64,000 nucleotides of DNA from Siphonodentalium dalli (Eukaryota; Mollusca; Scaphopoda; Gadilida; Siphonodentaliidae). Position numbers and translations under genes: made by a program. The notes under the pieces are model-generated. The model ran no database searches. It had not been told where the DNA came from and saw only the letters and a program-made list of their open reading frames with translations. The stretch spans positions 6,939,512 to 7,003,511 of the forward strand of contig CP136064.1 in NCBI GenBank assembly GCA_032622095.1. The letters are read 5' to 3'. This document shows, piece by piece, positions 21,951 to 34,804 of this stretch; position 1 is the stretch's first letter; every line of letters begins with the position of its first letter.

Positions 21951-22670
21951 GACAGGAACCTACACCACTAATGTAATCTCTAAACCGTCGCTTCAGACGT
22001 TCTGACAGGAACCTACGCCACTAATGTAACCTCTAAACCGTAGCTTCAGACGTTCGGACAGTAATCTGCGCCACTAATGTAACCTCTAAACCGTCCCTTC
22101 AGACGTTTGGACATGAACCTACGTCACTAATGTAACCTCTAAACCGTCCATTCAGACGTTCTGACAGGAACCTATGCCACTAATGTAACCTCTAAACCGT
22201 AGCTTCAGACGTTCGGACAGTAATCTGCGCCACTAATGTAACCTCTAAACTGCTCCTTCAGACGTTTGGACATGAACCTACGCCACTAATGTAACCTCTA
22301 AACCGTCCCTTCAGACGTTTGGACATGAACCTAACCACTAATATAACCTATAAACCGTCCCTTCAAACGTGTGGACATGAACCTACGCCACTATTACAAC
22401 ATCTAAACCGCTCCTTCAGACGTTTGGACATGAACCTACGCCACTAATATAATCTCTAAACCGTCCCTTCAGACGTTCGGACAGGAACCTACACCACTAA
22501 TATAATCTCTAAACCGTCCTTCCAGACGTTCGGACAGGAACCTACACCACTAATATAACCTCTAAACCGTCGCTTCAGATGTTCGGATAGGAACCTACAG
22601 CACTAATATAACATCTAAACCGTCGCTTCAGATGTTCGGATAGGAACATATATCACTAATATAACCTCCA
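21951..22670. repeat. ~54-bp tandem repeat array
   Basis: About thirteen copies of a unit with CCACTAATGTAACCTCTAAA, CCGTCCCTTCAGACGTT and GGACAGGAACCTACG. Copies diverge toward the right end, where the array meets a MITE fragment. Confidence 0.9.
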
Positions 22671-22784
22671 ATAGGGAGCCTCGCATATATAATTGAATAC
22701 ATTGCCCTAACACTCGTTACCTTGACATTGACATTATAGTTAATGCTGCACAAGCGAAGCTCCCGCAAAGAACCGAAGGGTTAA
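22670..22784. mobile_element. right-end fragment of the hairpin piggyBac-type MITE
   Basis: A half hairpin (AGGGAGCCTCGCATATATAA) is followed by a segment similar to the right part of 15902-16172 (GCTGCACAAGCGAAGCTCCCGC) and the end GAAGGGTTAA. The left half is missing, and the fragment directly abuts the 54-bp array. Confidence 0.65.
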
Positions 22785-23567
22785 TATCAATGATCGGGCG
22801 GACCAATATCTGCACCAATCATAACGAACCAAAGCCGGACGCTTTGGGTTGTATATATACTATATCTGATTTTGTGACGTCACCAATTATAGCTACCACC
22901 AGCGCCCCGCAAGCGCGCGTGGTTGTTTATACCTTAGGTGTAGGTGAATGACGTCATATATTGTTTTCTATATCCCTCAGTGATTTTTCAAAGATTGCGG
23001 ATATGGATTTTTGAGAAATTGTCACGTGACTTCTTGTTAGCAACAGTGTGGAGATTGTCAAAACGCGGAATCGGGAATGGAGCATCGCGATGGAAATGAA
23101 AGTACAACTTATGAAGAATTCCCATGTGATTTAGGCCAATTCATTTCATTTTTACCAATTTCGTTGGTTAGCTTAATGAAAACGAAAAATGAATACGTCA
23201 TGACACGGTTTCGGACGTCATTTTGGATTGTGGGCCAGAATACAGACAAGAGTGAACAATCCACGACACGTCTCATCAAGTTGTCATGTTGTCTCCGTCA
23301 TGACCACTGCATGATGTTACATAAATTATTCTTAGTATTATGTCGCCGATAAACGGCAAATTTGAGGCACAGCATGCTGTGTGGTTGCTCCATTGCGTGT
23401 CACGTACGATTCATATTTATCTAATACGACACTGCTGTTTTGAATTTGTGCGACCACTTTTGTCGCACGGTAGATCGGTGGGCTTAAAGGATTAATGTCG
23501 TAATCGGAAAATCTTGTTACTGTGTCTTTCGATTACTGGTATTGCAAATGAGAGTTATGAATTTTGA
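22785..23567. other. no convincing gene
   Basis: One 91-codon ATG-started frame (23077-23352) is present, without domains, signal peptide or homologues that I recognise. I do not call it as a gene. TATATATACTATATC near 22852 is a TATA-like run only. Confidence 0.35.
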
Positions 23568-26232
23568 ATTACAATGATCAATTTGGACCATATTATCACG
23601 ACATTTACTTCATGGACCACTGGCCTCCACCACGAGGAGAGTCGATCAAATTGGACCATATTATCACGACATTTACATCATGGTCCACTGACCTCCACCA
23701 CGAGGAGATTCGATCAATTTGGACCATATTATCACTATACATTTACTTCGTTGTCCTCTGACATCCGCCACGAGGAAATGTGGTCAATTTGGACCATATT
23801 ATCACTATACACTTACTTCATTGTCCTCTGACATCCGCCACGAGGAAATGTGGTCAATTTGGACCATATTATCACTATACATTTACTTCATTGTCCTCTG
23901 ACATCCGCCACGAGGATATGTGGTCAATTTGGACCATATTATCACGACATTTACTTCGTTGTCCTCTGACATCCGCCACGAGGAAATGCGGTCAATTTGG
24001 ACCATATTATCACTATATATTTACTTCATGGTCCTCTGACATCCGCCACGAGGAAATGTGGTCAATTTGGACCATATTATCACTATATATTTACTTCATG
24101 GTCCTCTGACATCCGCCACGAGGAAATGCGGACAATTTGGACCATATTATGACTATACATTTACTTCGTAGTCCTCTGACATCCGCCACGAGGAGATGTG
24201 GTCAATTTGGACCATATTATCACTATTCATTTACTTCGTTGTCCTCTGACATCCGCCACGAGGAAATGCGGTCAATTTGGACCATATTATCACGACATTT
24301 ACTTCATGGTCCACTGACCTCCACCACGAGGAGAGTCGATCAATTTGGACCATATTATCACTATATATTTACTTCATGGTCCTCTGACATCCGCCACGAG
24401 GAAATGCGGTCAATTTGGACCATATTATCACTATTCATTTACTTCGTTGTCCTCCGACATCCGCCACGAGGAGATTCGATCAATTTGGACCATATTATCA
24501 CTATATATTTACTTCGTTGCCCTCTGACATCCGCCACGAGGAAATTTGGTCAATTTGGACCATATTATCACTATACATTTACTTGATGGTCCACTGACCT
24601 CCGCCACGAGGAAATGTGGACAATTTGGACCATATTATCACGACATTTACTTCATGGTCCACTGACCTCCACCACGAGGAGAGTCGATCAATTTGGACCA
24701 TATTATCACTATACATTTACTTCGTTGTCCTCTGACATCCGCCACGAGGAAAAGCGGCCAATTTGGACCATATTATCACATTTACATCATGGTCCACTGA
24801 CCTCCACCACGAGGAAATGCGGTCAATTTGGACCATATTATCACTATATATTTACTTCGTTGTCCTCTGACATCCGCCACGAGGAAATGTGGTCAATTTG
24901 GACCATATTATCACTATACATTTACTTCATTGTCCTCTGACATCCGCCACGAGGAAATGTGGTCAATTTGGACCATATTATCACTATACATTTACTTCAT
25001 TGTCCTCTGACATCCGAAACGAGGAGATGTGGTCAATTTGGACCATATTATCACGACATTTACTTCGTTGTCCTCTGACATCCGCCACGAGGAAATGCGG
25101 TCAATTTGGACCATATTATCACTATATATTTACTTCATGGTCCTCTGACATCCGCCACGAGGATAGGTGGTCAATTTGGACCATATTATCACTATATATT
25201 TACTTCATGGTCCTCTGACATCCGCCACGAGGAAATGCGGTCAATTTGGACCATATTATCACTATACATTTACTTCGTAGTCCTCTGACATCCGCCACGA
25301 GGAGATGTGGTCAATTTGGACCATATTATCACTATACATTTACTTCGTTGTCCTCTGACATCCGCCACGAGGAAATGCGGTCAATTTGGACCATATTATC
25401 ACTATACATTTACTTCGTTGTCCTCTGACATCCGCCACGAGGAAATGTGGTCAATTTGGACCATATTATCACTATACATTTACTTCATTGTCCTCTGACA
25501 TCCGCCACGAGGAAATGTGGTCAATTTGGACCATATTATCACTATACATTTACTTCATTGTCCTCTGACATCCACCACGAGGAGATGTGGTCAATTTGGA
25601 CCATATTATCACGACATTTACTTCGTTGTCCTCTGACATCCGCCACGAGGAAATGCGGTCAATTTGGACCATATTATCACTATATATTTACTTCATGGTC
25701 CTCTGACATCCGCCACGAGGAAATGTGGTCAATTTGGACCATATTATCACTATATATTTACTTCATGGTCCTCTGACATCCGCCACGATGAAATGCGGTC
25801 AATTTGGACCATATTATCACTATTCATTTACTTCGTTGTCCTCTGTCATCCGCCACGAGGAGATTCGATCAATTTGGACCATATTATCACTATATATTTA
25901 CTTCGTTGCCCTCTGACATCCGCCACGAGGAAATTTGGTCAATTTGGACCATATTATCACTATACATTTACTTCATGGTCCACTGACCTCCGCCACGAGG
26001 AAATGTGGTCAATTTGGACCATATTATCACGACATTTACTTCATGGTCCACTGACCTCCACCACGAGGAGAGTCGATCAATTTGGACCATATTATCACTA
26101 TACATTTACTTCGTTGTCCTCTGACATCCGCCACGAGGAAAAGCGGCCAATTTGGACCATATTATCACATTTACTTCATGGTCCACTGACCTCCACCACG
26201 AGGAAATGCGGTCAATTTGGACCATATTATCA
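23568..26232. repeat. 70-bp satellite with higher-order structure
   Basis: About 38 copies of a 70-bp unit (ATTTGGACCATATTATCACT, then ATACATTTACTTCG, TGTCCTCTGACATCCGCC and ACGAGGAAATGTGGTCA). Some are 68 bp with CACGACATT in place of CACTATACATT. Because 70 is not a multiple of three, frames rotate every three units, producing several overlapping stop-free frames of up to 215 codons that are not genes. Blocks of several units recur: segments starting near 23780, 24889 and 25447 are nearly identical over more than 300 bp, spaced 1,109 and 558 bp apart (about 16 and 8 units). Confidence 0.95.
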
Positions 26233-26930
26233 GTGCATTTACTCCTGGGATATCGAGGCACTCCAGAGATTTATTGGCGACGCTTGTGGTTTCACAGAGA
26301 TTAGGCATTAGCCTATCAACCTCAATGTAATCAGCGACAGGGAAAGACAATTAACGACTGATTGCTACCATCGTCTCCGCCATGGAATACATCAGTGCGC
26401 TACTGATCCTCTTGCACGAAGCAGATTTCCCTTTAGGTTACACTGGTGTAAATGTTTTCCATAGGCCTCAGTGTTAACGTTTTAGCGTATACTGTTGGCA
26501 ATATATACATTTTGGGTCGAAAAAATTTCTTTAAATCTGAAAAATTGACAGTTGGGGAAACTTTTTACCCAAAAAATCGTGTCCGGCTAGCAGGGAATTC
26601 GCCTTTAAATCTTCTGTTTTCGTTACTAGTGTCAGAACCGCATAAAAAAATTATGTCATATTTTAGACCACAAACAAAGGGTTAATTCCTGTGCCAATGG
26701 CTATTTTGCCTATGGGAAATCATAGGGAAGCGGTGTGGTGATTTTTTTATGCCAAACGCACACAAGGCTATTGACCAATCAAGGCCAAGTGTCTATTTTA
26801 TTCTCTCCTAGATGTCATCCGCTAGATGTCACACCGAACCCTATTTAAACCAGTGTAACCCTAACTGCGTGTCCGACGAAGCAGCATACCACATATTCTT
26901 TCTCCACCGTCCGATATGACACAACATTGT
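26233..26930. other. no gene recognised; GGGTTAA end-like motif
   Basis: CAAAGGGTTAATTCCTGTGCCAATGG near 26675 resembles the right end and hairpin stem of the MITE family, but no partner end was found. A 77-codon frame upstream lacks features. Confidence 0.35.
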
Positions 26931-27060
26931 CCTAATTAATCGACTCCATAACCACAGCAGAATTATGGGTAATTTTTCAGGATTGAGTCGGAAATATGGC
27001 TTGTTGCCATTCATTGGAAAGCTCTCCCCGGTTATGTGGTTATGGAGTCGATTAATTAGG
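26931..27060. repeat. 130-bp fold-back with 26-bp perfect arms
   Basis: The 26-bp arms at 26931-26956 and 27035-27060 are exact reverse complements, starting CCTAATTAATCGACTCCATA. The interior has no ORF. This is a small MITE-like palindrome; no target duplication was identified. Confidence 0.8.
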
Positions 27061-27065
27061 GCATT

Positions 27066-27325
27066 ACTGTACTTCGTAATTATTTCGTGCAGTAATATTT
27101 TCCGCTCAGTTTTAAATTCGCGCACTTTAAATTCGCAAATATATTGTGTTCATAATGCAATTTCTTCCTTCTCTCCATCTTTTTTGTATATAATGTCTAT
27201 TTCTCGATATCATTTTTATTTTGATCAGAGAATAAAGCATTTCGCACACCGTGATGCGCGAAATAAAAAAAACTGACATAGCTAATTTACTAAAAGTCTC
27301 GTATCCGATGGCAGTTTCGGTTCTC
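27066..27325 (+). repeat. dispersed repeat family B, copy 1
   Basis: Blocks CAGTAATATTTTCCGCTCAG, TTTAAATTCGCGCA, then GCGCGAAATAAAAAAAACTG and TAAAAGTCTCGTATCCGATG recur in the same order at 33108-33240. A partial third copy is at 33735-33805. Confidence 0.6.
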
Positions 27326-29730
27326 AATAGTAGATTATAAAACAACCACCACGTGAAGTGAGTAGAATCTAATTGTCCATATAATTAATTCTCTACTATT
27401 GTTTTGTTACAATAATCTATATATGATACAAGTATTTAGACATCATTGCCAAAACGTTTACTTATCATATAATATCAAACTTTGTATCGTTATTTATCGA
27501 TTTACCATGTGACGCATGCGCACTTTTTGAGATGGACTGTTCGTATACAAATAATACAAGATTTAATAATATATGGAAACTCAATACCATACACCTTTTA
27601 TTTTTTCCGGAGGATTCGCTATACATGGAGTGCTATTTTCCTTTCATTTTTAAATTCGTACACTGGCGGGTGCGCGACATATCAGTATTAAGATCGCTGT
27701 TCATTATCTATCGCTTTTGAGAAACAAAAGCGTGGGAGCTTTTTCTTATAGACGATCATTGGAATTTTTGCTAAGCCGACAATAATGCAAAACGTTAAAA
27801 CTCCCTCTTTTTAAAGTCGATATCTGACAATCACGACTTATCTTCTGGCATAAACATAAACGTACCAGTGGTGGTATTATGATAAACAGCGTACCAGTGG
27901 TAGTCTTATGCCTTAGATGCCGAATATGACCGGTTATCTTTAATTCATTGAAATTCACAATGGTATGCAAACAATAGTATGAACGCTCTTTATCATAGGC
28001 GATGAATGGAACGGTTACTCACCTGACAAATAATACCGACGGTTTTCGCCATTTGATCATCTGCTCCACAACCAGATTGCTCCGCAACGATATCAGTGAT
28101 TTTATTTAATGGGGAGAAATTCCTCTGGGTAAATGTAATGTCCGGTCAGGGGGGGGGGTCGAAAAAACTTTCCACGCACGTATGATCATTTTTATGTTTT
28201 CTGGCCTCGGGAGACCCAGGCAATTTTGGACACCCAACCTTTTTTTTCCATTTCAGGAATTTTTTTCCGGTCAGTTTTGGACACACACCCCCCTAAATTT
28301 GATAAAATTATCAATTGACCAACCAAATAGCTGATTATCATAGTTTATTGCGCGATATTTTAATAGAACAGTGCATAATGAAGATAACGATACTATTTGA
28401 ATTTATCATATAAGTGTCATTAATCAAGAAATGTGTCAACATAATCACATTTCTAGGGATAGGCAGAGTGCCAAAGTTTTTTTTTAAATATTTATTTTAT
28501 TTATTTTCATAATATATAGTCACATCATCTAGTCACATAATCACATTTGAGTATTCTACAGGCTACATGGTACAACACATTTCAGATTATTTGATATTTT
28601 GATAGTTGCTATGTGATATATTGCTTGAACCAAATTGTTTATCAAACATGTGGAAATACAACTATTCATCCCAGTTCATCCCAGTTTGAAGAATAATGCT
28701 AATACCAAACATAACCATGATATACCAATGACAGGTTGGTAGCCACTGCCTGAAGTAATAGGCTTCGTAATAATTGGGAATAACATATGGATGGATAGCC
28801 CAATTTCAGTTTTTTTTTTGCTCACGATATCAGTGACGATAAAATCTTAGTTACTGTGATTAACATTGCAAGCTGATCCACATTAACTTGGAAAACAATT
28901 TGAAATTGTTCAAGCTGGCCTTCAATTTATATGTTAAGATTTTATGTTTTACGTTGTCAAAAGTCTATTTTATTCCATTATTTATTATATCTTTATTTCC
29001 ATGTCCCATATGGTCAAGTGTGCTTTCATGTTATCGCTTATTTTTAGCTGAGTTCTGCAAGGTTATTTTGTTGTATCAGTAGATGGAACCCTGATTAAAT
29101 TTTATTTTTCCAATAGCGCAGTTTCTTGTTCTATCAAGTTGAATTTGGGTTATTGTTGGCCATTGTGCAACTGATCCAACTTCTGATAGCCTCTATATAT
29201 ATAATAGCATTGCTATTAACTATATATGACCTGTTTCTGTTCAAAACACATCAAAATAAGACTCAATAGCAGAAATGGAGAAAAACAATTGGCACATGGA
29301 AAAAACTGCTTTTCGGACCCGAGAGACACCCACCCACCCCATCATACGTGCCTGGTAATGTTTTCCGACCCCACCCCCTGGTCCGGTGGGAAAATCTATG
29401 TTTTTCGATTTTAGAGCCGGTTGGGAAGATCACATATACATTCGGATTTCCAGTTCCCATATTTATCATGTTTTATACAATGTTTTCAAAGCGCCATTGT
29501 ATCGGTTGTTCTGCAGCTCTCGACATAGTCCGATATACGCTGGTCTGGGCACGGCTGTCGCTGGATATCACTGATTTGTTTTGTTACAATTAATTCTGCA
29601 TTATCCTGAGAAACCGAACTGTCCATATTTTTTGGTAAATTAGCTAAATAACAGAATGAACAGTAACAGACTAAACTCTGCAATAAAAACTGTTATATTG
29701 AATTAGGTATATATATATATATACGTAATG
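27326..29730. other. no gene recognised
   Basis: Long AT-rich stretch. Noted items are a G-run (GGGGGGGGG near 28149), the duplicated phrase CGTACCAGTGGTGGTATTATG/GCGTACCAGTGGTAGTCTTATG near 27864-27910, and a short (TA)n run at 29708-29723. Frames on both strands are short and lack recognisable features. Confidence 0.4.
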
Positions 29731-30557
29731 GCAGTGGTCAGACCGGGGTAGCAGGGGACTGAACTCTGTCTTGTAGTTTGTGATCAGACCATCGGATCAG
29801 GGGACTGAACTCTTCCTTACAGTTTGTGATCAGAGCAGCCGTAGCAGGGGACTATATCTGCCTTGTAGTTTGTTGTCAGACCAGAACATCATGGGACTGA
29901 ACTCTGCCTTGTTTAGTTTGTGATCAGACCAGTATAGCAGGGGACTGCACTCTGCCTTGTATAGTTTGTGGTCAGACCAGCGTACAAGGGGACTGAACTC
30001 TGTCTTACAGTTTGTGATCAGACCAGCGTAGCATGGGACTGCACTCTGCCTTGTAGTTTGTGGTCAGACCAGCGTAGCAGGGGACTGAACTCTGTCTTGT
30101 AGTTTGTGGTCAGACCAGTGTACCAGGGGACTGAACTCTGCCTTACAGTTTTTGACCAGAGCAGCGTAGCAGGGGACTGGTATCTACCTTATAGTTTGTG
30201 TTCAGACCAACGTAGCAGGGGACTGAACTCTGTCTTGTAGTTTGTGGTCAGACCAGCATAGCAGGATACTGAACTCTTCCGTGTATAGTTTGTGGTCAGA
30301 CCATCGTAGCAGGGGACTGAACTCTGCCTTGTAGTTTGTGATCAGGCCAGTGTACGAGGGGACTGAACTCTGCCTTGTAGTTTGTTGTCAGACTGTTGCC
30401 TTACATTTTGTGATCAGACCAGCGTAGCATGGGACTGCACTCTGCCTTGTTGATTGTGATCATACCATCGTAGCAGGGGGCTGAACTATGTCTTGTATTT
30501 TGTAAATAATTCAGTGTAGCATGGGACTAAACTCTGCATTGGAGTTTGCTCTCACCA
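29731..30557. repeat. ~46-bp tandem repeat array
   Basis: Roughly seventeen imperfect copies of a unit with AGCAGGGGACTGAACTCTGC, CTTGTAGTTTGTGATCAGA and CCAGCGT. Unit length varies by a few bases through insertions such as TATAG. Confidence 0.9.
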
Positions 30558-30591
30558 GTAATTTACATCCAGTACTGTAGTACGTACCAGC

Positions 30592-30849
30592 TCAACTTGT
30601 GTTCCACGTGACTTTGACAGGGCCAATACCCACGGGGCATGACCAAACGGACTTCATTATAGTGGTCGCCCAAACGATAGTGTTTTGTTTGCTGATCATG
30701 CCAGCGGGCCGATTATCCACAGACCGCAGTATGTCATTGATGTTTGTTGTATACTGTCCAGACAGAATCAGAAATCCATTGTCTACTGGCGTCCAATACT
30801 CGAATCGCCGACATCCTGATATCATGCACGAATCATTGATGTTTATCAT
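30592..30849 (-). CDS. possible host exon with CUB-like pattern
   Basis: The minus-strand frame from 30849 to 30592 codes 85 residues with a composition unlike the noise frames nearby. It contains VDNGFLILSG, then RPAGMISKQNTIVWATTI, then VGIGPVKVTW. This order (D..L.I..G, I.S..N.I.V.F, G....V.W) is what the second half of a CUB-type extracellular domain looks like. An AG precedes the first codon (CATACATCAG) and AAGTTGAG lies at the end, so splice sites are conceivable. Neighbouring exons were not found. The opposite strand is also open over the same span, so this is weak. Confidence 0.3.
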   Translation of the reverse strand: MININDSCMISGCRRFEYWTPVDNGFLILSGQYTTNINDILRSVDNRPAGMISKQNTIVWATTIMKSVWSCPVGIGPVKVTWNTS

Positions 30850-30859
30850 CTGATGTATG

Positions 30860-31814
30860 CATCATTAGGGTAGTGTGGGCATACCTATATACTTTGGCAA
30901 TCGATTTTTAAATAGACATGCCTCATTTAACCCCCAAATTTGGAGAAGGGAGAAGATTTGTCGATAGACACAGACTTAGATCATTCTCTTTAATTTTGAC
31001 ATTCTATTTAGTTTCAATTGATGTTATACGTGTTGAGTTTTCGGGATCGATTTTGACTGAGTGCGTTCAGCATGGCCATTCGTGGGAACAGATACGAATA
31101 CCATTTGTAGACCATAATGGGCATAATTGGTCTTCACAAAGTTTCTCCGGAGATAATTTGATTATCTGTCAGTGACAGGGAAACTGTTCCTTACCGAAAA
31201 CGAGTCAACATTTACTTGTGAGTGAACCAATTACTCATACATGCTCACAATATAGTGATTATAAATATGCCCGCTTCTAATCTAAAACTACTATCTTAAA
31301 TTTACTCATTATACATTGTTTTGTTATATATACAAATGACACTTAAACATATACACACGTGTTCCCGCGTTGGGTATATTAATAGGTATTGTACGAAAGA
31401 AAATATGACATATACATTCGGATTACAAGTCTTTTAAAATTTGTCCTATCTTATCTTGTAGTTAATATATGTGTTGCATGTTTAGGTCGAAAAAAAGTTT
31501 TACGTTCGAAGAGAATTAGAATGGTTATAACAGTGTGGTGGTTTTGTGATTAGGGAAAGGTACATGGCGAATATACTGCGGCAAATACCCGTTATCAATG
31601 CTAACCATTAAATAAAACGCGCGAGGAAAGGCGCAGACGGTTATCTCAAATATGGTAGCGCGTTTCCAGGACAGATAACTCTTGATAAACCTACGAGAGA
31701 CAACACTATTCGCCCCACCTGTGAGTTGTATAGCCCCTAATGTGACCTCGTTCGCCGTGGGTCGTGACTTGAAGGTTATAGTGGAGAACAGGATACTGGC
31801 GGTTGAGTGGGACA
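30860..31814. other. no gene recognised
   Basis: Short open frames occur on both strands without domains. No tandem structure is seen until the 30-bp repeat begins at about 31815. Confidence 0.4.
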
Positions 31815-31945
31815 TGACGAGTTTGAGAGATCATGGGTGTCTTTTTGCACGTTTGAGAGATCATGGGTGTCTTTTTGCACGTTTGAGAGATCATGGGTGT
31901 CTTTTTGCATGTGTTTAAGAGATCATGTGTGTCTTTTTGCACTAC
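31815..31945 (+). repeat. 30-bp minisatellite, locus 1
   Basis: Four copies of the unit TTTGAGAGATCATGGGTGTC plus TTTTTGCACG. The same unit forms the large array at 35150-36285 and, in the opposite orientation, the short array at 34805-34945. Confidence 0.9.
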
Positions 31946-31958
31946 GAATTTCAAAAGA

Positions 31959-32479
31959 CACCGCCTGGTCAAGTGGTCCTGCTAATATACCATGATGCGG
32001 TTGGGTCATGTTAAATTGCTATGATGCTCTTTGGGCAAACTGATGCTGTTAACACAAAGTACAGTTACATTTTTTGAATTTGTCTTTTTCGCGGTGTTCC
32101 GATAGTCTGAACATATCCAGGAAAAGCCATTATGCGTATCAAACATTCAAAAACATATTTATTGCGAAATAATTTTAATATTGGTTGTATTAGATGTTGA
32201 AAATTGACTACAATCAAGATGGTTATTCACGTCGTTTTAGAAACACCAGCGCACGGATTATTACATTTTTTCAAAGATATATTTGTTCTTGAATGTTCCA
32301 TACACACAGTGGTCTTTTCTCAAATCGCTCGGATTATCCAAGAGCCGCGAAAATGACAACTTTAGAATAAATAATGGCACTTTTTCGTAACGGCATCAGT
32401 TTGCCCTACCAGCATCATAGCAATTCAAAAGGACAACCATAATCTTAGCATATTAGCAGGAATACTTGACCTGGGGTGG
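31959..32479. mobile_element. palindromic MITE family C, copy 1
   Basis: The ends CCTGGTCAAGTGGTCCTGCT (31964 onward) and AGCAGGAATACTTGACCTGG (ending about 32474) are inverted repeats. The two halves are related as reverse complements for most of their length, for example TTTTTCGCGGTGTTCCGATA against its complement. It is ~520 bp, with no ORF. A second copy is at 53420-53915. Confidence 0.7.
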
Positions 32480-33107
32480 CAATCGGTTTAGTAGTTCAGG
32501 TTCCTAGATGGAGGTTCAACCATTTTATCGTCGATTCTCTATTGCATGGATTGCGCATACACATAGACTGCAGTGCGTGGATGTATATATATCAAGCGAT
32601 GATTAGGGAATATTTGACAGGCTATTGAATATGGTTTATCTCTTCCTATAACAAGTTTTATATAGTTTCATGGTTACCGTACTACATGTATATATAAACC
32701 AAGTGTTTGTCCATGTGTGTGCCCGTAACTTGGTCACAATTTTGCCGCGTTAAATATTATATATTTCTCATGTTCGATTGTGCCCAAATTTTGACTATAT
32801 CTTGTGTTTCCTCTTAGAACACGACGCGCAAATTTAAGGCCGATCGGTACAAGATAACATGAGATATACACGTTTCCTAAAGGTTATCAAGGCGATATTT
32901 TCACTTCTCCGAAGACGAATGAGTTTACAGCTACGCCAAATTCCGGACAAACTCCTCGCACCGTTTGCCGGCATTCTTGATATCGTTATCAGTGGTGACG
33001 ATATTTTCCTGCATGACAAGTTTGTCACCCATCACATTTGACGGGCAATCACATAGTAAAATAATAAATATGAATCGAAGATTCCTGTCTGCGAAAAGCT
33101 TCTATCA

Positions 33108-33240
33108 AATACATCCCGTATTTAAATTCGCGCAGTACTATTTTTCGCTCAGTTTCGTCGCGCACTCCTGGTGCGCGAATTCAAAACTGACAGAATTGTT
33201 TCGTAAAAGTCTTGCATCTGATGACATTTTTAGTTGTTAA
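33108..33240 (+). repeat. dispersed repeat family B, copy 2
   Basis: Shares TTTAAATTCGCGCAGTACTA, TTTTTCGCTCAG, GTGCGCGAATTCAAAACTGAC and TAAAAGTCTTGCATCTGATG with the copy at 27066-27325. It has a short internal hairpin (GCGCACTCCTGGTGCGC). Confidence 0.6.
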
Positions 33241-33734
33241 TTATCCCTAATGATACATGTGTATATATAAAAGACAGCCTCGAAGAAAATATACATCGAA
33301 TATAACACAACTATACATAATCATTTCATTGCGAAGATGCGTGCTTATATGCATACATGGTACAACTTATCATTCTGGTATTTAATATATATTTATGGAA
33401 ATCCTGGAATTGAACTTGCCTTGACTTGCTGACTTCGGAAATAATCAAATCTTGGTTGCGTGTTTTAAATGCATAACTAATTCAGACTGTTTGACCAGAG
33501 TGTCACCACACGCAGGGTTGTGAATACGGAGACGTTCTTTTCGTGCACCTCCAGGCTAGAATATGTGTATTTCTTAGAAGCATTTCAACACGAAAGATCT
33601 AACAATGATTGAACGCTTTGCATGTATAATGTCGTTGATATCCGTTTCCCCGCATGTAAATATAATTATCTATTTTATATCTAAAATAGCCCTCTTATTT
33701 TCCTATTTTTAATTGGTATAAACTTATGAGTCGT

Positions 33735-33805
33735 ATTATTTTTACGCTCAGTTTTAAATTTGCACCGATATGCGAAATAGTACTGCGCGAATTTAAATAC
33801 GAGGA
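33735..33805. repeat. dispersed repeat family B, partial palindromic copy
   Basis: Contains TTTTTACGCTCAGTTTTAAATT and, on the other side, the complement of TATTTAAATTCGCGCAGTACT. The fragment is therefore head-to-head with itself. Confidence 0.5.
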
Positions 33806-34010
33806 AGGTAATATTGATTTTATTATTTCGTATTTTCTGGTATAATATACATACAATGAATTTGGGACAATTTACGGCCCAAGTTCGTTCGGAGCGTACT
33901 ATGCGGGTTAACTCTATCTGTAATTCTAAAAATAGTAACAAATATGCTAAAAATGGCCATGTTTAGAACGATGGAAGATCCCCGGGAGATATGCTGGGTT
34001 TGCTCTCTAC

Positions 34011-34665
34011 GTCTTAGGCGGGCTGGTATTGCTGATTGAGGCTGTCCATACTGGCATACTACTGTCATGCACCAAACATGTTAGTCTATTTATTATTATA
34101 TATACCTGTCTTAGGCGGGCTGGTATTGCTGATTGAGGCTGTCCATACTGGCATACTACTGTCATGCTCCAAACAGGTTAGTCTATTTATTATTATATAT
34201 ACCTGTCTTACTGTCATGCTCCTAACAGGTTAGTCTATTTATAGGTTAGTCTATTTATTATTATATATACTACTGTCATGCTCCAAACAGGTTAGTCTAT
34301 TTATTATTATATATACCCGTCTTACTGTCATGCTCCTAACAGGTTAGTCTATTTATAGGTTAGTCTATTTATTATTATATATACTACTGTCATGCTCCAA
34401 ACAGGTTAGTCTATTTATTATTATATATACTACTGTCATGCTCCAAACAGGTTAGTCTATTTATTATTATATATACCTGTCTTACTGTCATGCTCCTAAC
34501 AGGTTAGTCTATTTATAGGTTAGTCTATTTATTATTATATATACTACTGTCATGCTCCAAACAGGTTAGTCTATTTATTATTATATATACTACTGTCATG
34601 CTCCAAACAGGTTAGTCTATTTATAGGTTAGTCTATTTATTATTATATATACCTGTCTAGTCATG
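34011..34665. repeat. compound tandem array, 97-bp and 46-bp units
   Basis: It begins with two 97-bp copies (GTCTTAGGCGGGCTGGTATT at 34011 and 34108). It continues with units of TACTGTCATGCTCCAAACAG, GTTAGTCTATTTATTATTAT and ATATAC, some with an internal duplication of GGTTAGTCTATTTATA. The order of variants repeats, indicating higher-order units. Confidence 0.9.
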
Positions 34666-34697
34666 AATTACAATAATTTCGTGCTAAGTGAACCATC

Positions 34698-34770
34698 CAT
34701 ATGGGAGACTCGCATATATAAGAGAATGCATTGGCACAGGGTTTTCGCAAAATTGCAGGAAGCTCCAGAA
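34698..34770. mobile_element. hairpin MITE fragment
   Basis: The half hairpin GGGAGACTCGCATATATAAG, AGAATGCATTGGCACAGGG is followed by TTTTCGCAAAATTGCAGGAAGC. This matches the reverse of the left part of the MITE at 15902-16172. The other end is absent, and it abuts the inverted 30-bp minisatellite. Confidence 0.65.
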
Positions 34771-34804
34771 AGTAGTGCTGAATAGGTCATTGTCGCATGG
34801 TTTC

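Larger units (their letters stand above)
32480..34010. other. no gene; family B repeats inside
   Basis: AT-rich sequence without a supported gene. It contains family B copies at 33108-33240 and 33735-33805. Confidence 0.4.

Noticed and set aside
23077-23352. 91-codon ATG-started ORF
   Set aside because: No domain, splice context or codon bias separates it from chance frames in this composition.
23564-26311. Many overlapping 60-215-codon plus-strand frames
   Set aside because: They are shifted readings of the 70-bp satellite; frames rotate every three units and carry no independent coding signal.
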